Position numbers and translations under genes: made by a program | Shown here: positions 57,049-64,000 of the stretch, piece by piece | How positions within the stretch are numbered: the stretch's first letter is position 1 | Layout: every line of letters starts with the position of its first letter | Notes under the pieces: model-generated | What the model was told of the DNA's origin: nothing | The model's database searches: none | The model's input: only the letters and a program-made list of their open reading frames with translations | DNA from: Rhodoferax sp. | Lineage (GTDB): Bacteria; Pseudomonadota; Gammaproteobacteria; Burkholderiales; Burkholderiaceae_C | DNA length: 64,000 bases | Assembly: GCA_030645355.1 (NCBI GenBank) | Contig: JAUSNJ010000111.1 | Span: 1 to 64,000 of the forward strand | Direction: 5' to 3'

Positions 57049-57948
57049 TCAGGCGCCCCTTGCAGGCATTTCTCCGCGCAGCATGGGACGTATAAACCTC
57101 AGCAGAAGCCGCTGCATAGGATTTGCATTGCCAAAAGGGCGCCAGGTAAATTTGAGTCTTTGGTGGTAGGCATCAAAGTGCATTCCCCAAGGGGCTGCCT
57201 TTACACCACCTCGACCCAGTAAAATTTTGAGTACTGCGGCACCCATCACTCCGGCGCACAGGTCACAGGCCATTATGGTTGACGGCCCGCGCTTTTCTTG
57301 AAAGTTCACGGCCTCCGGGGCTACCAGATAGTCTCGCTGCATCATGGCAGGCGACAGGCCGGCGATGAATCGTGCGTATTGCTCCTGAACGTCGTGCCCC
57401 TCCCATTTGAAGTAGTCTTCAGCGCTCATGCCTGTCGGAGAAAAATACAGAAACGCGGTGCCGATGCCGAGTGGGGCGGCGGTTAGGACCGGAATGCCTT
57501 TCTCGCGGCACTTGGCGAACACCATGCGCCGGGCCGGTAACGCAAAAAAGTCCAATCCGTCGACATAGATGTCCACATCGCGCAAAAACTCATCTACGTT
57601 TTCCGGTTGCACCCCTTGAGGAAACAGGCGAAGTTCAGTTTCAGGATTGATGTCCAGGGCAATTCGGGCCACGGTATCAATTTTCGGCTGCCCCAGAGAT
57701 GATACAAATGCCCCCGCTTGCCGGTTGAGGTTGTGCACATCAAAGTCATCAAAGTCGGAAATATGGAATCGGCTGATGCCCAAACGGGACAGGGTACGCA
57801 AATGCGCGCCACCCACACCGCCCAGGCCGGCGATTGCAATGCGCGCTGTGCGCAGACGTTCTTGCTCCGCAGTGGTAACCCAGCCGATATTGCGGGAAAA
57901 AGCTTTGGCGTAGTCAAAGACTGGCGCCGCTCCGGAGGAGGTGCTCAT
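57049..57948 (-). CDS. ThiF/E1-like adenylyltransferase family protein
   Basis: 299 aa; ARIAIAGLGGVGGAHLRTLSRLGISRFHISDFDDFDVHNLNRQAGA. Confidence 0.88.
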   Translation of the reverse strand: MSTSSGAAPVFDYAKAFSRNIGWVTTAEQERLRTARIAIAGLGGVGGAHLRTLSRLGISRFHISDFDDFDVHNLNRQAGAFVSSLGQPKIDTVARIALDINPETELRLFPQGVQPENVDEFLRDVDIYVDGLDFFALPARRMVFAKCREKGIPVLTAAPLGIGTAFLYFSPTGMSAEDYFKWEGHDVQEQYARFIAGLSPAMMQRDYLVAPEAVNFQEKRGPSTIMACDLCAGVMGAAVLKILLGRGGVKAAPWGMHFDAYHQRLKFTWRPFGNANPMQRLLLRFIRPMLRGEMPARGA

Positions 57949-57980
57949 ACTTCAGGTCTCCCGTAGATGCTCTACTCTAC

Positions 57981-58007
57981 CTGAATTCACTGAATTCACT
58001 GAATGCA
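57981..58007. repeat. Three 9-bp tandem repeats CTGAATTCA/CTGAATTCA/CTGAATGCA
   Basis: Read directly from sequence. Confidence 0.9.
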
Positions 58008-58027
58008 CGCGCACAGGGCGCTTGCCT

Positions 58028-58037
58028 CCCCCCCCCC
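58028..58037. repeat. C10 homopolymer tract in divergent intergenic region
   Basis: cttgcctccccccccccagacg. Confidence 0.85.
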
Positions 58038-58162
58038 AGACGCCACAGATCACTGCTAGTCGAGATGAATATGTCGAAATTCTTGACAACGCTGAATACC
58101 CGCCCAGCGCTCAGAAAAAATTATATGTTTGAAATCAATGGGTTACGCTAATTTCAGAAGGG

Positions 58163-58177
58163 TGGCACGGTTGGTGC
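58163..58177 (+). promoter_or_regulatory. Sigma-54 (RpoN) -24/-12 promoter for PEP-CTERM gene
   Basis: TGGCACGGTTGGTGC: GG at 58164-58165 and GC at 58176-58177, correct 12-nt separation, 50 nt upstream of ATG 58227. Confidence 0.8.
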
Positions 58178-58226
58178 TTTAACCCATTCGTGGTTGAGTA
58201 ATCAATATGTTTCAAAGGGGTACAAA

Positions 58227-59066
58227 ATGAAAGCAGCAACGTTTACCAAACGTGCAATCCAAAGCCTGGTAGGCACTTTGGCCGTGGCGGCGTCGTTTGG
58301 CGCGCTGGCCAGCCCAGTGGTGACACTGTGGGGTTTTGAGGTCAACAGTGGATTCTCGTCTTACTTGGATAGCAATGGTTCTACGGCAGGTATTACTGCC
58401 AGCAATCCGAATCCCAATCTAGGTATGCCATCCCTTCTGTCTTGGGGTGTGCCAGCTGGCGCCGACCAATCTTCACTTGGTGTCGGTTCAGCTACCAACG
58501 GTGTGTTCGGTGGCCTGATCACGACCAACGCTGCGGCCATTGATACGGTTCAGGTGATTCACAACAACTTTCCAATCTTGGCAACGTCACCTTCACTTAA
58601 GTCTGCAACTTTGTTCGATGTGATTACTTTGCAAGCATTGAATCCCGGACCTGACGCTCCCTTCAATGCGGCAGCCTTGTCATTCAATATCAATTTCTTG
58701 GAGACTTCCAACAGTGCTTTCTGTGTTGTTGCGAGCCCCACTCCATGTAACGATATTTTCGTAATTGATGTAACCAACGCCGGTTTTAATCCCATCAATA
58801 ACACGCTGGTTCAGAACTTTGACTATAACTTCAACTCGTATACAGCCGTACTGAGTATTGATGGTTTGGGTGTTCTGTCGAACGCCGCTTGCTCTGCTGC
58901 AGGTGCAGCCAATGGTTGCATTGGCTTCACTACTGTCGAAAATCAAAGCAACGTCATGCAAGTGAAGCTTGCGATCAACGCTGTGCCAGAACCTGGTTCA
59001 TTGGCTCTGTTGGGTCTTGGCTTGGTTGGTTTGGGAATGGCTCGTCGCCGCAAGAACGCTGCCTGA
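58227..59066 (+). CDS. PEP-CTERM sorting domain-containing exported protein
   Basis: Start at 58227 (MKAATFTKRAIQSLVGTLAVAASFGALA signal peptide); C-terminus VPEPGSLALLGLGLVGLGMARRRKNAA. Confidence 0.95.
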   Translation: MKAATFTKRAIQSLVGTLAVAASFGALASPVVTLWGFEVNSGFSSYLDSNGSTAGITASNPNPNLGMPSLLSWGVPAGADQSSLGVGSATNGVFGGLITTNAAAIDTVQVIHNNFPILATSPSLKSATLFDVITLQALNPGPDAPFNAAALSFNINFLETSNSAFCVVASPTPCNDIFVIDVTNAGFNPINNTLVQNFDYNFNSYTAVLSIDGLGVLSNAACSAAGAANGCIGFTTVENQSNVMQVKLAINAVPEPGSLALLGLGLVGLGMARRRKNAA

Positions 59067-59086
59067 TCCATCGCACCTTCGGGGCA

Positions 59087-59117
59087 TAAAAAAACCCTCT
59101 CACGAGGGTTTTTTTTC
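59087..59117 (+). terminator. Rho-independent terminator
   Basis: aaaaaaaccctctcacgagggtttttttt: CCCTC/GAGGG stem with A-tract upstream and T-tract downstream, about 20 nt after the PEP-CTERM stop. Confidence 0.9.
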
Positions 59118-59208
59118 GCCTGCGCGCAATTGAACGTCTGCGAAACAACGGCAAGAGTCCTGCGGAAACCATCAAGAATGCGAGGCTGTTTAAACAGAGG
59201 GGGTTTAG

Positions 59209-60261
59209 ATGAAGAGTCCACTTTTGGAAATCGTCGGGGCTGGCGCGTTGGCGCCCTCTGCGGACAACGAGCACGTGTTTCGTGCCGAGATACTCGAGGC
59301 GGGCATCCGCCTGTGGCCAACGGCGGAGTTTGCAGCCCTAACCACTGAGGACCGCTTGCGCCGCGTGCTCGGTATGCTGTCAATGGGGGCGGTTCTCGAA
59401 AATATGCGACTGCGCGCTGTCGAGCTGGGCTTCGCCGTGCAAGTCAAGTGGTTGTCCGGTTCCGGCAGCGAGCCAATAGCACAGATCAACGTGCAGAGAG
59501 CGGAGTCACAAACTTCTGATGACTTGGCGGCGGCTATTCCAGCACGCCATAGCAACCGGCGCATGTACCACGGACCGGTCTTAACCCCGCATGAGACCGC
59601 ACAGCTGAACGCGGCCGTGGCTCCCGTGGCGGGCACACAGCTGATCTGGTTGCAAGGCGCGGCCCGCCGTCAGGCGCTGGGGCTGATCTGGCAAGCTGAG
59701 AGTGAGCGCTTTTTGCGCCAGGACTTGCACCACGAAATTTTCTCCTCCATACGTTTTGACTTGTCTTGGACAGCCAATGCGCAATGGTCATTACCTCCTG
59801 GGGCATTGGAGATCGAACCCCCAATGCGCCCAATGTTTAAGTTGTTGCGCCACTGGGGTTTGATGCGTCCGCTCACTTGGCTGGGTGTGCACCGATTGCT
59901 GGGTCTGCGCGCAGGTTGGATGCCCGCCTGGCAAGCACCCGCGTTAGGTCTGCTGGTTTCGCCGCTTCCAGTTGAAGAGGGGGCAGTCGCCGTAGGCACC
60001 GCTCTGGAGCGGCTGTGGCTGCAGGCGAGCCTGCTCGAATTGGCGCTTCAGCCCCTGGCTGCCTCGGCCGTACTGATGCAACCTTCAACCTATGCTCATG
60101 GGGCGTCTGATGCACTGCGGGCGACCTTGGCAGCGGGATGGCAATCCATCGCGCCAGGCACTACGCCCTTGATGGTGGTCCGCATGGGCCGGGCAGCAAT
60201 GCCATCATTGCGCAGTGGGCGCCGGCCGGTGGAAGAATACCTGCTACCTGCTCAAAAATAG
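59209..60261 (+). CDS. Nitroreductase-like flavoprotein family protein
   Basis: 350 aa; LEIVGAGALAPSADNEHVFRAEI, RHSNRRMYHG, LGLIWQAESERFLRQ, APALGLLVSPLPVEEGAVAVGTALERLWLQA. Confidence 0.7.
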   Translation: MKSPLLEIVGAGALAPSADNEHVFRAEILEAGIRLWPTAEFAALTTEDRLRRVLGMLSMGAVLENMRLRAVELGFAVQVKWLSGSGSEPIAQINVQRAESQTSDDLAAAIPARHSNRRMYHGPVLTPHETAQLNAAVAPVAGTQLIWLQGAARRQALGLIWQAESERFLRQDLHHEIFSSIRFDLSWTANAQWSLPPGALEIEPPMRPMFKLLRHWGLMRPLTWLGVHRLLGLRAGWMPAWQAPALGLLVSPLPVEEGAVAVGTALERLWLQASLLELALQPLAASAVLMQPSTYAHGASDALRATLAAGWQSIAPGTTPLMVVRMGRAAMPSLRSGRRPVEEYLLPAQK

Positions 60262-61508
60262 TAAGTTCCCAGCGCCTGCACCACGCGCCGGTCGGGCAAG
60301 ATGCCAAATTCGCTGCCCGCAGAGCCGGTGTTGTGCTGTAGCTGCAGCGTGAGATCAAAGTTGCGCCAGTGGTGGCGCAGCTCCAGCCACGTCAGACGGC
60401 TGTCGTCGTCCCCATTGAATCGCACGTAGCCCGTCAGGTCGAGGTCCTTCAGCCAGAGGCCTTTTTGCATCACATACAGCAGGTAGGCTTGTCGGGGTGC
60501 CAGTTCCTGCAAGCGCAAGGATTCGCGCAAGTAGCCCAGTTGTTGTGCTGTGCCTAAAGCACCCCAACCCGCAGAATCCAGTGCGAAGCCGTTGTACTGG
60601 TACTCCAACGTGAAGGACGTTTTGCTCAGGGTGGTGTAAGTCACGCCTCCGACAAACCGGTTGCGCGTGACTTCGGACGGCGTGCCACCAAACACCCGGT
60701 TCACCAGCGCCGGCTCAGAACCCGTGGTCCACTCCAGGTGTGCCACTGCGGCGTCCGACAGGAGGGCTGTCATATTGGCACCCAGTGTGGGCTTGAGTCC
60801 GCTTTCCTGGTAGAGCAGCACCTGGCTGTTGACGCTTTGCGAAAACTGCGTTCCCACCGTGATGACTGCACGGTCACGGTTGTTGGTAGAGCCCAGGTCC
60901 AGGTCCCAGGTGTCGATGCTGGGCTTGTCCGCCAGCTTGGGGGAATACGCCACGGACAGCGATCCCCCATTCCAAAGCTGTTGGGCCCGCAGCATCACCG
61001 AGCCCATACGGTTCTGGCGTAGCGCAAAGGGGTCGGCACTGGTGATGACCCGCAAGCTGCCATCGCGAAAAAAGTCAGTAGGGTTGTAGCCAAAGCCCGG
61101 TCCGTTGCGCTGGTTGATGCGCCCCAGGTCGATCACCGTGTCACCGCCACCGGGCTGCCAGCTCAAATATGCTTCGCGCAAGCTGTTTCTTTGTGTGTCC
61201 GCTTCTGTCCCTGTTGCGCGAATCACGTCCAACCGGTTCGAAAGCACCGCACGCAGTCCGGTCCCAATGCGGCCAGAATACAGCACGTCCAAAGACACAC
61301 GACTACTGTCTATGCTATCGGGCGCATAGCGCTGACTGGCATTGGCAACGGCACCCTCAATGGACCACTTGGTGTTGCTGGGCGACTCAGCAGCGGTTAC
61401 TGGCGCACTTTCCAGGTTGAGCGCATCTTCCTGGGCTTGGGCTGGTAACGCCAGAAGGGCAGATGCAGCGAGGCAGGCATAGATGTTGGAGTTTTTCAGG
61501 AGCTGCAT
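60252..61508 (-). CDS. Outer-membrane beta-barrel-like protein
   Basis: 418 aa; signal peptide ACLAASALLALPAQAQ; beta-rich; C-terminal ...RRVVQALGTYYF (terminal aromatic). Confidence 0.75.
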   Translation of the reverse strand: MQLLKNSNIYACLAASALLALPAQAQEDALNLESAPVTAAESPSNTKWSIEGAVANASQRYAPDSIDSSRVSLDVLYSGRIGTGLRAVLSNRLDVIRATGTEADTQRNSLREAYLSWQPGGGDTVIDLGRINQRNGPGFGYNPTDFFRDGSLRVITSADPFALRQNRMGSVMLRAQQLWNGGSLSVAYSPKLADKPSIDTWDLDLGSTNNRDRAVITVGTQFSQSVNSQVLLYQESGLKPTLGANMTALLSDAAVAHLEWTTGSEPALVNRVFGGTPSEVTRNRFVGGVTYTTLSKTSFTLEYQYNGFALDSAGWGALGTAQQLGYLRESLRLQELAPRQAYLLYVMQKGLWLKDLDLTGYVRFNGDDDSRLTWLELRHHWRNFDLTLQLQHNTGSAGSEFGILPDRRVVQALGTYYF

Positions 61509-61511
61509 GGT

Positions 61512-62294
61512 TTAGTCTGGTTGAAAGCGCGGAAGAAAATCGCGCTGCATCCATGTGTCGGGGATGTTGCGCGCGGCATAGTCGGTGAACCGCATCAGGG
61601 TCACCGATTGGGGGTTGAGTCCATCAATAATTACCGATTCGGTAGGGCGGTCCACGCCCAACTGTGGCTGGTATTTGCGGTAGTACACGGTCTTGAGCAA
61701 GCGCGAAGACTCGGCGTAGAAGCGACCCTTGATCGGGCGGTTGTTCTCAGCGTCCACCCACAGGTCGATGGTGGCATAGGTGACGTCGGGCGACACTGCC
61801 GTCAGCGCCAGTTTATAGGCCTTGCGCATGCGACGCTCACCGTCTTGCACTTCTTCTTCGCCTGCGAGCGTGGGCTTGTAGTCGCGGGCCAGGTTGACCG
61901 TGGCGACATCGCCATTGGAGGCTTGCCCCAGCAAGCGTTGTTGCGGTGACAAGCGCACACTGGCCTTGTTCGTGGGGTCGTAAAACCACATGTCATTGCC
62001 GTTCTTGAGCATAAGCTTGCCAGCATCGCGCGTGGGAAGTACAAATCGAATCAGGCTGGAAAACTGCCCCCCCTGCTGTTGCGTGCGGGAGTAGCTGGTC
62101 AGAGTGCTGGTGTCGATCTGTTTACCCGCCTGAAACTCCGTGAGCGTCACCGTCATGCTAAACGGCTGCCCCGGATTGCGGATGGCGTCACTGGCGGCCA
62201 GAATCTCGCTGGCTGACGGTGGCGCGGCGATGGCCAGACCCAGACCAAATGCCCAACACAGTGGGAACAGCAAAAGGGACTTCAAGGGTTTCAT
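61512..62294 (-). CDS. Outer-membrane lipoprotein-sorting (LolA-like) protein
   Basis: 260 aa; signal peptide; NGNDMWFYDPTNKASVRLSPQQRLLGQASNGDVATVNLARDYKPTLAGEE. Confidence 0.85.
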   Translation of the reverse strand: MKPLKSLLLFPLCWAFGLGLAIAAPPSASEILAASDAIRNPGQPFSMTVTLTEFQAGKQIDTSTLTSYSRTQQQGGQFSSLIRFVLPTRDAGKLMLKNGNDMWFYDPTNKASVRLSPQQRLLGQASNGDVATVNLARDYKPTLAGEEEVQDGERRMRKAYKLALTAVSPDVTYATIDLWVDAENNRPIKGRFYAESSRLLKTVYYRKYQPQLGVDRPTESVIIDGLNPQSVTLMRFTDYAARNIPDTWMQRDFLPRFQPD

Positions 62295-62390
62295 GTCATG
62301 CCTCCCGACGAGCCGCCTCTAGGGTGGCATGCGCCCCCTTGGGGGGCAGTGAACGAATGTGAGCTTGGGGGTTCATTGCAACTCCATTTA

Positions 62391-63788
62391 TCAAACGTGG
62401 CGAAGCGCTTCGACAACCTTCAACTCGGCCGCACGGTAGGCGGGCCACCAGGCTGAAATGATGGCAATGCAGATCAGGCCAAGCGTTGTGCCGACAATCA
62501 TGCGGGTCTCGCCAGCAACCAAAATCGTCAACGGCACCGGTTCGACCGTACTCGGCGGAATCCAGGGGATATCCAAGCTATTGACCAGCGCCGAGACGGC
62601 AAACGACAGCACTACGCCCAGCACCGCCCCGCACACACCCAGCAGAGCCCCTTCTGTCACAAAGAGCCGGCGAATGCCGGCGCGTCTCAGCCCGATTGCA
62701 CGCAAGGTGCCAATCTCCACCGTGCGTTCGACGACGGCTGTATTCATCGTATTGCTGACCGTGAACAACACGATCGCGCCGATCAGCACAAACACGAATC
62801 CAAAAATGGTGTCAAACATTTGTATGCTTTGCACATAGAACGGGTTGAGGGTGCGCAAATCCTGCACTGCCAGCGGTTGGGTGCTCGAGAAGGCAGCCAG
62901 AATCGGGGTCAAACGGGCCGTGGCGGCAGGGACCTGGTCAGTGTGGCGCAGCTGAATCATGATCGACGTCACCTTGGGCGGTGATTTGCCGTAAACCAAC
63001 TGCTGAATCTTCGACAGATGCATGATGACGGCGATTTCGTCGAGCTCCTTTACACCCTGGTCTTCGGCACGGATAACTTCGAGGGAGGTCACATTGGGCG
63101 CCCCCTTGGAGTTGACTACCAGTACTTCCACCATGCGCGAGCTGGTTGCCGGATTTTGGGCTGCACCTGTTGACTCCAATACGCTGAGCTGGGCGATATC
63201 GTCGGGCAGTGCCGCCCCTTCCGTAGTCTTTCCGATTTCGGGCTTCGGGCATCGCTCGATTTTTAGTGCTTCGCAAAGCTGCAATACCCGTGCTACGCCT
63301 ATACCCACGACCGCGGAATCTGGAGAAGTTCCTTCCAGCGGCGACACCGGTGCCTTGGAGCGCAGTCCAAAGTCATTCCATTGGCGCATTTTGTTGATAT
63401 CCGCTGCAACGAAGCCGTTGCCGATCACGGTCCGGGATACGCTGGCCGCATAGTTTCCGGCAATGCCGCCGAATTGCAGCGTGGGCGTCACCACCACGAC
63501 CATCTTTTGCAGAACCTCATCCTTTTGGATGGCTTCGAGTATCTTTGTGTAGTCGCTGATGCCATAGGCTGTTGGGTTGCCACTGCCGTACAGGTAAAAG
63601 TCGCGGTGCTGGATCTGCAGATGACCGCCACGCTGCACGATGCGCGTGAGCATTTCGTAGTTGATGTTGCCACTGAAACCGCCAAACAGCAAAATGGCTG
63701 CGCAGCCGATGGACATTGCCACCAGGGTGCCGAGTGAGCGACGGCGGTTGCGCAGCAAATTGCGCACCGCCAGGTTGAGCGTCATCAT
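62391..63788 (-). CDS. ABC transporter permease, FtsX/LolC/E-like
   Basis: 465 aa; NLLRNRRRSLGTLVAMSIGCAAILLFGG, VERTVEIGTLRAIGLRRAGIRRLFVTEGALLG. Confidence 0.9.
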   Translation of the reverse strand: MMTLNLAVRNLLRNRRRSLGTLVAMSIGCAAILLFGGFSGNINYEMLTRIVQRGGHLQIQHRDFYLYGSGNPTAYGISDYTKILEAIQKDEVLQKMVVVVTPTLQFGGIAGNYAASVSRTVIGNGFVAADINKMRQWNDFGLRSKAPVSPLEGTSPDSAVVGIGVARVLQLCEALKIERCPKPEIGKTTEGAALPDDIAQLSVLESTGAAQNPATSSRMVEVLVVNSKGAPNVTSLEVIRAEDQGVKELDEIAVIMHLSKIQQLVYGKSPPKVTSIMIQLRHTDQVPAATARLTPILAAFSSTQPLAVQDLRTLNPFYVQSIQMFDTIFGFVFVLIGAIVLFTVSNTMNTAVVERTVEIGTLRAIGLRRAGIRRLFVTEGALLGVCGAVLGVVLSFAVSALVNSLDIPWIPPSTVEPVPLTILVAGETRMIVGTTLGLICIAIISAWWPAYRAAELKVVEALRHV

Positions 63789-64000
63789 GGTGCGTCCCCC
63801 TGTCCCTTGCGTCGGATGGCTTGAATCAATCCGTCTTTCAGGAAGATGGTGTCATCCGCTGACTTGATGACTTCCGGGTCGTGTGACGAAAATATGAACG
63901 ATATCTGGTAGCGGTCCACCATGTGCCGCATCAGCGACAAAATGGCCTGGCCCGTCTGGCTGTCCAGGTTGGCGGTCGGTTCATCGGCGATGACCAGTTT
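63785..64000 (-). CDS. ABC transporter ATP-binding protein, LolD-like (partial, runs off right edge)
   Basis: Reverse translation KLVIADEPTANLDSQTGQAILSLMRHMVDRYQISFIFSSHDPEVIKSADDTIFLKDG...GDAP*; ATGA overlap with permease start. Confidence 0.9.
   Translation of the reverse strand, partial: KLVIADEPTANLDSQTGQAILSLMRHMVDRYQISFIFSSHDPEVIKSADDTIFLKDGLIQAIRRKGQGDAP

Noticed and set aside
1-64000. CRISPR arrays, tRNA/rRNA genes, transposases or integrases
   Set aside because: None recognised by eye; no regularly spaced repeats, no cloverleaf/CCA-like signatures noticed, no transposase-like ORFs in the list.

Overview
The window is a roughly 60-kb exosortase A (XrtA/EpsH)-type exopolysaccharide locus. 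By gene content and codon usage it looks like a Burkholderiales/Comamonadaceae chromosome, which is an inference. Recognisable XrtA core, mostly on the minus strand (about 33-56.5 kb): export protein, chain-length determinant, tyrosine autokinase with a YGYGYG tail, outer-membrane protein, ExeA-like ATPase, polysaccharide deacetylase, FemAB-like protein, two system-associated sugar transferases, an exosortase A-EpsI fusion, WecB/TviB/TviC-type sugar-nucleotide enzymes, an XrtA-type amidotransferase and an O-ligase-like protein. At about 58.2 kb a PEP-CTERM substrate gene lies behind a good sigma-54 (-24/-12) promoter and ahead of a strong terminator. It is flanked by a ThiF/E1-like gene and a nitroreductase-like gene. 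The left part (1-7 kb) is an acyl-activation module: AMP-ligase, two ACPs, two XrtA-associated hydrolases, and a 2-oxoacid dehydrogenase E1(alpha-beta fusion)/E2 pair with no E3 seen. The accessory middle (7-33 kb) holds ATP-grasp proteins (one a pseudogene), a PP-loop ATPase, a flippase, large surface proteins, a VanZ-like/O-antigen-ligase fusion with an apparent carbohydrate-binding insertion, and an asparagine-synthase homologue lacking the N-terminal Cys nucleophile. The right end is a Lol-like ABC transporter set. No tRNA, rRNA, CRISPR array or transposase was recognised. All family calls are made by eye from the translations; no database search was run.
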